From Prevotellaceae bacterium (lineage in GTDB: Bacteria > Bacteroidota > Bacteroidia > Bacteroidales > UBA932): a stretch of DNA of 5,154 nt. This document shows positions 1 through 5,085 of the stretch, piece by piece; position 1 is the first letter of the stretch; each line of letters opens with the position of its first letter. Both the position numbers and the translations under genes were made by a program. Where the stretch lies: positions 1 through 5,154 of the forward strand of contig JAIROQ010000110.1 in the NCBI GenBank assembly GCA_031257455.1, read 5' to 3'. The notes under the pieces were generated by a model. The model was not told the DNA's origin. It was given only the letters and a program-made list of their open reading frames with translations, and did not search any database.

Positions 1-1254
1 ACCGCTACCGGCGGCACACTCGGTACAGCAGCTTCCTACCAGTTCGGCACGGGCAGCACGACCCTGACGGCTACCACTGCCACTACTTATACGCTTAGCA
101 GCGTAACGGCCACCGCTACCTACTGGGTGAAAATTGTTACCACATCTGTCTGCGCCGCGCCCGGCGGCTCGGCGACCCGCGCCATTACGGTATATGACCT
201 GCCCACTATCTCCACCCATCCGGCAGCTACTGCTACGTGTGCAAACGGTACGGTGAAATTGACCGTAGCGGCCAACAACGCCACTGCCTACCAGTGGCGG
301 AAAGACGGCGTTGATGTGAGCGAAGGCAGCAATTACAACACGGCCACCTACACCACCGCCACCCTCACGGCCACCGCTACCTACTCGGTAGTAGTAACCA
401 ACGGGATGGACGCCTGCTCTACCACGTCCGACAATGCAGTGGTTACGGTGCATAAACTGCCTACCATAACCCTTGCTTCCGGCAGTTCCGCCCAGACGGT
501 TACTTATGGCAATGCCATGACCCAGATAAAGTACAACGCCGCCAATGCCACGGGCGATACGGTTACCGGATTGCCGACCGGCGTGTCCGGCGCATGGGCT
601 TCCAATGTATATACCATTAGCGGTACGGCCACAGGCAGCGGTACGTACAGTTATACGGTTACGACAACCAACGGTAACGGTTGTACCAATGCGAAGGCCA
701 CCGGGAACATCACCGTTCTGCTGCCTGCCGTTTGCGTTCCAAAGACCTTGACATTAGGAACGGTTGGTCGTACCAATTCCAATACCTATAAGCGTAACGG
801 TATAACTGTGGCAGCGCCGGTAACTGCTTCCTATTGCGACAAAGCAACGTATGCCGGCGGTTCCTCCGGCGCTTATCAGGTCGATTGCCGCAACAATACA
901 ACCACCGACTTAGGCCACTTATTCTCCTGGTGCTTGGTAGTGCAGTATGCCGACAAATTGTGTCCGTCACCTTGGCGTGTGCCCTCCCGTAATGACTTTT
1001 GCAATTATGCAGGACTTGGAAACGAGTGTACAGGTAATACATCGGTCATCCGCTACGGCATGGAGGGCTGGCTGCACGGAGGCTACAGCACACGCGAGGG
1101 TGAGCTCAACCGCCAGGATTCATACGGCTACTATTGGAGCGCGACTGAGGCCGATTCAGACCGCAGATACAGCCTACAATTAGAGGGCAGTACCACCTCT
1201 CCGGCAACACTATACAACATCGGCTACGGGTTCTCGTTGCGTTGCGTCCGGTAG
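1..1254 (+). CDS. Large surface/secreted protein, 3' end: Ig-like repeats plus C-terminal FISUMP-type domain (5' truncated)
   Basis: The frame is open from base 1, giving 417 residues here; the true start lies upstream and the ATG at 127 is only an internal Met. Residues 1 to about 70 are the end of one Thr/Ala-rich Ig-like repeat closing with DLPTI. Residues about 70-156 are a second repeat (YQWRKDG strand, closing KLPTI). Residues about 157-241 are a putative-Ig repeat of the kind common in Bacteroidota adhesin-like proteins (TVTGLPTGVSG, YTISGTATGSGTYSYTVTTT). The C-terminal ~170 residues match the Fibrobacter succinogenes major paralogous (FISUMP, TIGR02145-like) pattern: CPSPWRVPS at about 322-329, YYWSATE at about 377-383 and the terminal GYGFSLRCVR. 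The protein is presumably exported and cell-surface or extracellular, with an unknown ligand. No type IX secretion C-terminal domain follows; the protein ends in the FISUMP fold. Family assignment is from remembered motifs; function is inference. Confidence 0.88.
   Translation, partial: TATGGTLGTAASYQFGTGSTTLTATTATTYTLSSVTATATYWVKIVTTSVCAAPGGSATRAITVYDLPTISTHPAATATCANGTVKLTVAANNATAYQWRKDGVDVSEGSNYNTATYTTATLTATATYSVVVTNGMDACSTTSDNAVVTVHKLPTITLASGSSAQTVTYGNAMTQIKYNAANATGDTVTGLPTGVSGAWASNVYTISGTATGSGTYSYTVTTTNGNGCTNAKATGNITVLLPAVCVPKTLTLGTVGRTNSNTYKRNGITVAAPVTASYCDKATYAGGSSGAYQVDCRNNTTTDLGHLFSWCLVVQYADKLCPSPWRVPSRNDFCNYAGLGNECTGNTSVIRYGMEGWLHGGYSTREGELNRQDSYGYYWSATEADSDRRYSLQLEGSTTSPATLYNIGYGFSLRCVR
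106..385 (+). repeat. 19-bp in-frame direct repeat marking the Ig-domain duplication
   Basis: ACGGCCACCGCTACCTACT occurs exactly at 106-124 and 367-385. The offset is 261 bases, or 87 codons, about one Ig-like repeat, and both copies encode TATATY in the same strand of the fold. It is a remnant of tandem domain duplication within the surface-protein gene and a possible site for domain-number change by recombination. Confidence 0.8.
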
Positions 1255-1261
1255 TCGCAGG

Positions 1262-1289
1262 AACTTCTTAAGTTTTAAATTTTAATTAT
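1262..1289 (+). repeat. A+T-rich heptamer block with a weak stem-loop after the surface-protein gene
   Basis: Three 7-base units beginning TAA lie at 1269-1275 (TAAGTTT), 1276-1282 (TAAATTT) and 1283-1289 (TAATTAT). Overlapping them is a short hairpin, AACTT (1262-1266), loop CTT, AAGTT (1270-1274), followed by a T-rich run. It could serve as a weak terminator for the upstream gene, but the stem is short and A/T-rich. From here to about 1355 I see no gene and only minor palindromes such as GCGGCCGC (1321-1328). Confidence 0.35.
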
Positions 1290-1370
1290 TGCCGGCGAAA
1301 GGTAGAGAGTGGGCAGTAAAGCGGCCGCGTGCTTTCAGGCACTTGGGGTTTCCTCGCGCAACCATTGAAA

Positions 1371-1405
1371 TTTCAGGTTTCAGGTTTAAAGTTTAAAGTT
1401 TCAGG
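1371..1405 (+). repeat. Heptamer tandem block, five perfect 7-base units
   Basis: Five contiguous 7-base units with no slippage: TTTCAGG at 1371-1377, 1378-1384 and 1399-1405, and TTTAAAG at 1385-1391 and 1392-1398. The first base run also closes the palindrome TGAAATTTCA (1366-1375). The block is flanked by CGCAA (1357-1361) on the left and TTGCG (1411-1415) on the right, an inverted arrangement. Confidence 0.85.
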
Positions 1406-1418
1406 TTGGCTTGCGCCA

Positions 1419-1551
1419 TTGTCCGTAGGACAAACATAGCAATAGAAAAAGGCATCCATCACACCAGCTTGTCCGTAGGACATGCATCCCCCATGGGGAA
1501 AAAGACATTTGGGAGGCTTTGTTCTATTGATATTGTTTCCCTACGGGAAAC
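1419..1551. repeat. 133-base hairpin element with inverted, diverged ends (MITE-like)
   Basis: The left end carries hairpin TTGTCC-GTA-GGACAA (1419-1433) followed by ACATAGCAATAGAA (1434-1447). On the reverse strand, the right end reads hairpin GTTTCCC-GTA-GGGAAAC (1551-1535) followed by ACAATATCAATAGAA (1536-1522). The two ends are therefore inverted copies of one module, with the same GTA loop and same CAATAGAA tail. The stem sequences differ but are perfectly paired in each. Inside lie two more small hairpins, TGTCC-GTA-GGACA (1470-1482) and TCCCC-CAT-GGGGA (1487-1499). The 14-mer TTGTCCGTAGGACA is exactly repeated at 1419-1432 and 1469-1482. No open frame of note lies inside. It resembles a small non-autonomous mobile or dispersed repeat; mobility is inference. 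Confidence 0.6.
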
Positions 1552-1564
1552 CCGGCTTTTTAGG

Positions 1565-1629
1565 TATGAGTTATGAGTCGCGGCAAGCGCAAATTAATGG
1601 TTAGTGATTAATGGTTAATGGTTAATTGC
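1565..1629 (+). repeat. Two heptamer blocks separated by a GGCAAGCGCAA anchor
   Basis: TATGAGT is repeated exactly at 1565-1571 and 1572-1578. After the anchor containing CAAGCGCAA (1584-1592) comes a second block: TAATGGT at 1595-1601, 1609-1615 and 1616-1622, with variant units TAGTGAT (1602-1608) and TAATTGC (1623-1629). The second block is bracketed by CGCAA (1588-1592) and TTGCG (1626-1630). The same 9-mer CAAGCGCAA precedes another heptamer block at 4512-4520. Confidence 0.8.
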
Positions 1630-1653
1630 GGCGGGCGCAGTGGCGCAAGCCAA

Positions 1654-1702
1654 TCTGTAAATCTTTAAATCCGTAAATCTTTAAATGGTCACTCCTAACT
1701 CC
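1654..1702 (+). repeat. Octamer block followed by a heptamer pair, just upstream of the promoter
   Basis: Four contiguous 8-base units of the form TCnnTAAA occupy 1654-1685; the variable pair is TG, TT, CG, TT. After three bases come TCACTCC (1689-1695) and TAACTCC (1696-1702), a diverged heptamer pair. A small hairpin, TCCCC-CTGC-GGGGA, follows at 1700-1713 and leads into an A-run at 1713-1720. Confidence 0.75.
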
Positions 1703-1725
1703 CCCTGCGGGGAAAAAAAATTGCG

Positions 1726-1733
1726 TACCTTTG
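1726..1733 (+). promoter_or_regulatory. Bacteroidota-type -7 promoter box (TACCTTTG)
   Basis: TACCTTTG is a perfect match to the Bacteroidota primary-sigma -7 consensus TAnnTTTG. An A-run (1713-1720) lies just upstream; no clear -33 TTTG is present at the usual distance. Transcription would start at about 1738-1742. That gives an A-rich leader of about 35 bases before the ATG at 1774 and would serve the lipoprotein-glyS pair. Confidence 0.65.
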
Positions 1734-1773
1734 TACGGTGAAACGCAAAAAATTTAATAAAAATAGTATAATT

Positions 1774-2913
1774 ATGAAAAAAACAGTAACAGTTATCAGT
1801 GCATTGATTATGGCAACGGCCGGTTGTACGTCCGTGCCGGCCGGGTATGTTGTACAGGGAACTATCGCGGGAATGGATACCGGGAAAATTATCCTTACCA
1901 ACGAATCGTCTCTTTACCCGTTGTCCGATACGGCGGAATTGAAAGGCGGGAAATTTACCTTTACGGGAACGGTTACTTCGCCGGAAAATGTTTCCCTCTA
2001 TGTGAACGGCGGCGAAGACGGAGCGATAACTCTTTTTCTGGTAAACGGCGTCATTACGGTCGAAGGCGATATTGCCGCACTGCCGGAGGCGAAAATTACC
2101 GGGCCGCAGGTGGTCATGGATGCGCAAGCCCTGTTGAGGCTGGGCGATTCGCTTGTGAATGCCGCGCGTCCGTCCTATCCGCCGGATTTTTTCGACCTGC
2201 TGGAAGACGAACAGGCGCCTGCCAAATTGAAAGCGGAACGGCAAGCCCTGTATGAACAGGCGCTGGAACAAATCATGGCCGCCGGCGAAAAAACGCGGGA
2301 ACTGTATAAGGCCTATGCACGGAAAAACCCTTATTCACCGCTGACCGTATGGTTCATCGCCAACAGCATTACGACACATTCGCTGGACGAACTCGCGTCC
2401 CTGTCCGACTCGTTGCAACAGCAACCGGATTTGCAGGGCAACCGTTATCTGGCGCAGATAGTGGAATACGTAACCAATGCACGGGGTATTGAAGTCGGGA
2501 AAATCGTGCCGGATTTCACGCAGGCCGCACCGGACGGCGCTCCGTTGACGTTTTCTTCCGTTTACAAAAAAAATAAATTGACGATGATTGATTTCTGGGC
2601 GTCCTGGTGCGGCCCGTGCCGGCGGTTTAATCCCGCGCTGGTGAAGATTTATAACCGGTATCACGCAAAAGGCTTTGAAATTGTAGCCGTGTCGTGCGAC
2701 AAGAAAAAGGACGAATGGCTGAAAGCCATTGCCGGCGATAACCTGACGTGGTATCATGTATCCGACCTGCAGGGCTGGAATAATGCGGTGGCAAAGCAAT
2801 TCAATATCCTGTCGATTCCGCAAAACGTGTTTGTGGACGCCGATGGCGTCATTGTGGCCAAGCAGGTAGACGAAGAAGCATTGGAAAATTTCCTCAAAAA
2901 ACAACTGAACTAA
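1774..2913 (+). CDS. DUF4369 + TlpA/ResA-like thioredoxin-fold lipoprotein
   Basis: A 379-residue protein that should act as a thiol-disulfide oxidoreductase outside the cytoplasm. The N-terminus is a lipoprotein signal: MKK, a hydrophobic stretch, then Cys18 in the context ATAGC (position -3 is Thr, slightly atypical). Residues about 25-120 are beta-rich and match the Bacteroidota DUF4369 domain (VVQGTIAGMDTGKIILTN). Residues about 121-240 are a helical linker. Residues about 241-379 are an AhpC/TSA-TlpA domain: GKIVPDF, active-site WCGPC at 278-282 with Cys279 and Cys282, and the cis-proline loop SIP (Pro349). All key redox residues are present. I chose ATG 1774 over in-frame GTG 1738, because GTG sits at the predicted transcript start and would put a basic 12-residue extension before the signal peptide. 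No acidic surface-export signal follows Cys18, so a periplasm-facing lipoprotein is likelier. The gene ends 6 bases before glyS; its redox partner is unknown. Confidence 0.9.
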   Translation: MKKTVTVISALIMATAGCTSVPAGYVVQGTIAGMDTGKIILTNESSLYPLSDTAELKGGKFTFTGTVTSPENVSLYVNGGEDGAITLFLVNGVITVEGDIAALPEAKITGPQVVMDAQALLRLGDSLVNAARPSYPPDFFDLLEDEQAPAKLKAERQALYEQALEQIMAAGEKTRELYKAYARKNPYSPLTVWFIANSITTHSLDELASLSDSLQQQPDLQGNRYLAQIVEYVTNARGIEVGKIVPDFTQAAPDGAPLTFSSVYKKNKLTMIDFWASWCGPCRRFNPALVKIYNRYHAKGFEIVAVSCDKKKDEWLKAIAGDNLTWYHVSDLQGWNNAVAKQFNILSIPQNVFVDADGVIVAKQVDEEALENFLKKQLN

Positions 2914-2919
2914 ACCCGC

Positions 2920-4431
2920 ATGACCTCCGAAGAACTGTTCAAAAACCTGATTGCACACGCCAAAGAATATGGATTTATTTTCCCGTCCAGCGAGATTTAT
3001 GACGGGCTGAGCGCCGTATATGACTACGGGCAAATGGGCGTGGAGCTGAAAAACAATATCAAGAATTATTGGTGGAATGCGATGGTGCGCCAGCACGACA
3101 ATATTGTCGGCATCGACAGCGCCATTTTCATGCACCCGCGTATTTGGGAAGCATCGGGGCATGTAGGCGCATTCAACGACCCGCTGATTGATAACCGCGA
3201 CAGCAAAAAACGCTACCGCGCGGACGTGCTGCTCGAAGAACATATCGCCAAAATCGAAGATAAAATCACGAAAGAGGTTGAAAAAGGACGCAAGAAATTC
3301 GGCGGGGCATTCGATGAGGCGCAGTTCCGCGCGACCCATCCTAATGTACTGCGTAATGCCGCCAAAGCCGCCGAAATACGGGAAAATATGAACGCCGCGC
3401 TCAACGCCAACGACCTCGATGTATTGAAGCAATTGATTATCGACTGTGAAATCGTATGCCCCGTGTCGGGCAGCCGCAACTGGACGGACGTGCGCCAATT
3501 CAACCTCATGTTCAGTACGCAGCTTGGCAGCGTGAGCGATGAAGCGGGCGTGATTTACCTGCGTCCCGAAACGGCGCAGGGCATTTTCGTGAACTTTTTG
3601 AACGTGCAAAAAACCGGCCGTATGAAAATCCCGTTCGGCATCGCCCAAATCGGGAAAGCCTTCCGCAACGAAATAGTGGCGCGGCAATTCATCTTCCGTA
3701 TGCGGGAATTTGAGCAGATGGAAATGCAGTTTTTTGTGCGTCCGGGCGAAGAAATGAAATGGTACGAATACTGGAAAAACGAACGGCTGCGCTGGCATCA
3801 GTCGCTCGGGCTGGGCAACGAGAAATACCGGTTTCATGACCATGAAAAGCTGGCGCACTACGCCAATGCCGCCGCCGACATCGAGTTTAATTTCCCGTTC
3901 GGCTTCAAGGAACTCGAAGGCATCCACTCGCGCACCGACTTTGATTTAAGCCGCCACCAGGAATTTTCGGGACGGAAACAACAATATTTCGACTCCGAAA
4001 CCAACGAAAACTACGTGCCTTACGTGATAGAAACGTCTATCGGGTTAGACCGTACGTTTCTGGCGGTACTTTCGGCAGCCTACTGTGAAGAGCAGCTGGC
4101 GAACGGCGAAGAACGGGTGGTGTTGCGTATTCCGCCGGTGTTAGCGCCGGTGAAACTGGCGGTACTGCCGTTGGTGAAGAAAGACGGATTGCCCGAAAAA
4201 GCGCGGGAAATACTGCAAACCCTGCGTTCCGACTTCAATTGCCAGTATGACGAAAAAGACAGCATCGGCAAACGTTACCGCCGGCAGGATGCTATCGGCA
4301 CGCCCTTCTGCATCACCATTGACCACCAGACGCTGGAAGATAACCGGGTTACCATCCGCTACCGCGATACGATGCAACAAGACCGCCTGCCCGTTGCGGA
4401 GGTGGCAGTAGCAGTAGGCAGTTTTCAGTAG
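2920..4431 (+). CDS. glyS: Glycyl-tRNA synthetase, single-chain class II (alpha2 type)
   Basis: A cytoplasmic enzyme that attaches glycine to tRNA-Gly using ATP. At 503 residues it is near the usual length of the Bacteroidota enzyme. The N-terminus EYGFIFPSSEIYDG, with YDYGQMGVELKNN, is the canonical GlyRS start. Further landmarks are RPETAQG at 215-221, class II motif 2 (FRNE at 248-251, REFEQME at 262-268) and motif 3 ETSIGLDR at 371-378. The C-terminal anticodon-binding domain begins near APVKLAVLPLVKKDGLPEKA and contains SIGKRYRRQDAIGTPFCITID. It follows the thioredoxin gene by 6 bases with no clear Shine-Dalgarno, so co-transcription is likely. The C-terminus is odd: after RDTMQQDRLPVAEV the family normally continues for some 15-25 residues, but here AVAVGSFQ (496-503) and the TAG stop are encoded inside an intergenic-type heptamer repeat. 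The catalytic core is complete, so it is probably functional. Confidence 0.96.
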   Translation: MTSEELFKNLIAHAKEYGFIFPSSEIYDGLSAVYDYGQMGVELKNNIKNYWWNAMVRQHDNIVGIDSAIFMHPRIWEASGHVGAFNDPLIDNRDSKKRYRADVLLEEHIAKIEDKITKEVEKGRKKFGGAFDEAQFRATHPNVLRNAAKAAEIRENMNAALNANDLDVLKQLIIDCEIVCPVSGSRNWTDVRQFNLMFSTQLGSVSDEAGVIYLRPETAQGIFVNFLNVQKTGRMKIPFGIAQIGKAFRNEIVARQFIFRMREFEQMEMQFFVRPGEEMKWYEYWKNERLRWHQSLGLGNEKYRFHDHEKLAHYANAAADIEFNFPFGFKELEGIHSRTDFDLSRHQEFSGRKQQYFDSETNENYVPYVIETSIGLDRTFLAVLSAAYCEEQLANGEERVVLRIPPVLAPVKLAVLPLVKKDGLPEKAREILQTLRSDFNCQYDEKDSIGKRYRRQDAIGTPFCITIDHQTLEDNRVTIRYRDTMQQDRLPVAEVAVAVGSFQ

Positions 4432-4450
4432 GCAGTAGCAGTAGGTAGTA
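4404..4450 (+). repeat. GGCAGTA-type 7/6-base tandem block overlapping the glyS 3' end
   Basis: Units are GGCAGTA, GCAGTA, GGCAGTT, TTCAGTA, GGCAGTA, GCAGTA and GGTAGTA, alternating 7 and 6 bases. The 13-mer GGCAGTAGCAGTA is exact at 4404-4416 and 4431-4443. The block contains the last eight codons and stop (4429-4431) of glyS, then runs on into non-coding DNA. Confidence 0.85.
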
Positions 4451-4459
4451 TATTGTCCC

Positions 4460-4493
4460 AGCCTCTGAACCAACATTGGTTTAGCCCCTGAAT
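4460..4493 (+). repeat. Palindrome AACCAA-CA-TTGGTT framed by AGCCyCTGAA repeats
   Basis: AACCAA (4468-4473) and TTGGTT (4476-4481) form a perfect palindrome with a 2-base centre. It is framed by the near-identical 10-mers AGCCTCTGAA (4460-4469) and AGCCCCTGAA (4483-4492). It could be an operator-like dyad or part of a dispersed repeat; no adjacent promoter supports an operator. Confidence 0.4.
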
Positions 4494-4537
4494 GAGAATG
4501 GAAAATGGTGACAAGCGCAATTTAGTTGAGAGTTGAA
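4491..4537 (+). repeat. Two further heptamer blocks around a CAAGCGCAA anchor
   Basis: AATGAG, AATGGAA and AATGGTG (4491-4510) are diverged 6-7-base units. The anchor CAAGCGCAA (4512-4520) follows, identical to 1584-1592, and then AGTTGAG and AGTTGAA (4524-4537). Downstream, TTGTCCATAG (4544-4553) resembles the start of the 1419 hairpin but has lost its pairing arm. Confidence 0.55.
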
Positions 4538-4662
4538 AGTGCCTTGTCCATAGTGGCGTCAGCACTGCCTACTGCTACTGTAAACGGCCTACTGCTATTT
4601 TAACCCATTACGAAGTTATTTTTGAACGCGGCGGAAAAATAGTACTGCTGAAATCAACCGCC

Positions 4663-5073
4663 ATGAGCGAAATGGAAGTGGTCGAAGAAGCGGAAACGCC
4701 ACAGGACAACGTACCGAAACTGACGCTGGAAGAAGTCGAGAATGTGTTGACGCTGATTTTAGACCGCTACAACGGGCTGGAAGAAGAGGTCGAACTGGGC
4801 GACCGCTGGCAGGGCGGCATGCTCATTCTGAAACCCGGCAACGACTCGCAGCCCAAAGAAATTCCGGTGGAAGTGTTTTTCCACAAAATAGTGATGCTGC
4901 GCGACCGCCTGCGAGTACTGGAACAAAATATCAACAGCCACAAAAAACTCACAGACGAAGATAAAGTCGGCCTGCAACAATACATTTCCCGCATTTACGG
5001 CAGCCTGACGACTTTTAATATACTGTTCAAAAACAAAAAGGCGCACTTCGTTGGCGCCGGCATTAGTTCTTAA
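4663..5073 (+). CDS. Small protein of unknown function, Bacteroidota-type conserved hypothetical
   Basis: A 136-residue protein with no signal peptide or membrane segment, so probably cytoplasmic. Residues 1-18 are acidic and low in complexity. The core from about 19 to 130 looks well folded and mostly helical: [23 protein letters not shown], then a short beta-like stretch with GGMLILKPG and [29 protein letters not shown], and finally the helix [28 protein letters not shown] have the impression of a conserved Bacteroidota family of this length but cannot name it, and I see no catalytic motif or metal site. ATG 4663 was chosen as the first in-frame start; Met4 (4672) is an alternative. It is separated from glyS by 231 repeat-rich bases, so it may have its own promoter, though none is convincing. 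Its stop codon lies inside a heptamer repeat. Confidence 0.8.
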   Translation: MSEMEVVEEAETPQDNVPKLTLEEVENVLTLILDRYNGLEEEVELGDRWQGGMLILKPGNDSQPKEIPVEVFFHKIVMLRDRLRVLEQNINSHKKLTDEDKVGLQQYISRIYGSLTTFNILFKNKKAHFVGAGISS

Positions 5074-5085
5074 CTCTTAGTTCTT
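5063..5085 (+). repeat. TTAGTTC/TTAACTC heptamer block spanning the stop of the small gene
   Basis: TTAGTTC (5063-5069), TTAACTC (5070-5076) and TTAGTTC (5077-5083) are contiguous 7-base units. The 9-mer TTAGTTCTT is exact at 5063-5071 and 5077-5085. The block contains the last codons and TAA (5071-5073) of the small gene. It ends immediately before the stop codon of a possible convergent minus-strand gene. Confidence 0.75.

Larger units (their letters stand above)
1406..1653. repeat. 13-bp inverted repeat (TTGGCTTGCGCCA / TGGCGCAAGCCAA)
   Basis: TTGGCTTGCGCCA at 1406-1418 is the exact reverse complement of TGGCGCAAGCCAA at 1641-1653. Each copy lies directly against a short-period tandem block: heptamers at 1371-1405 on one side, octamers at 1654-1685 on the other. 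So the pair of blocks plus anchors is arranged in mirror image around the hairpin element and further repeats. Each copy can itself form a small hairpin; the right copy has TGGC/GCCA arms with a GCAA loop. Confidence 0.75.
4406..4580. repeat. 17-bp perfect inverted repeat across the glyS downstream spacer
   Basis: CAGTAGCAGTAGGCAGT (4406-4422) is the exact reverse complement of 4564-4580, with 141 bases between. The right block also runs in 7/6-base units and continues to 4597; its GCCTACTGCTA (4587-4597) pairs with 4409-4419. In a transcript the two could pair in a long stem, possibly affecting glyS mRNA 3' end stability. There is no T-run at the expected place, so I do not call it a terminator. 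Confidence 0.7.

Noticed and set aside
1419..1482. CRISPR-like spacing of TTGTCCGTAGGACA (two copies, 50 bases apart)
   Set aside because: There are only two copies, the repeat is a short self-complementary hairpin, and no further regular units or cas genes are present.
1419..1551. Calling the hairpins a REP/RAYT system because of GTAG near the loop
   Set aside because: GTAG here spans the loop rather than sitting at the foot of the stem, and no transposase gene is in the window.
1700..1720. Hairpin TCCCC-CTGC-GGGGA as an intrinsic terminator
   Set aside because: In the plus direction the hairpin is followed by A's, not T's. In the minus direction the T-run precedes the hairpin.
1738..1773. 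GTG at 1738 as the start of the lipoprotein gene
   Set aside because: It would add 12 basic residues before a complete signal peptide and sits at the predicted transcription start.
1681..2271. 196-codon minus-strand open frame over the promoter and DUF4369 region
   Set aside because: It is basic and low-quality in sequence, antisense to the lipoprotein signal and domain, and runs through the repeat and promoter; a shadow.
2335..3927. 530-codon open frame on the minus strand opposite glyS and the thioredoxin gene
   Set aside because: It lies antisense to two clearly real genes, has no recognisable domain, and its composition (His, Phe, Val, Arg rich) is what a reverse-strand shadow of biased codons gives.
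4616..4647. Promoter for the 136-residue gene (TTTTTG ... TAGTACTG)
   Set aside because: The -7 box matches only part of TAnnTTTG, and the spacing of about 15 bases is short; too weak to annotate.
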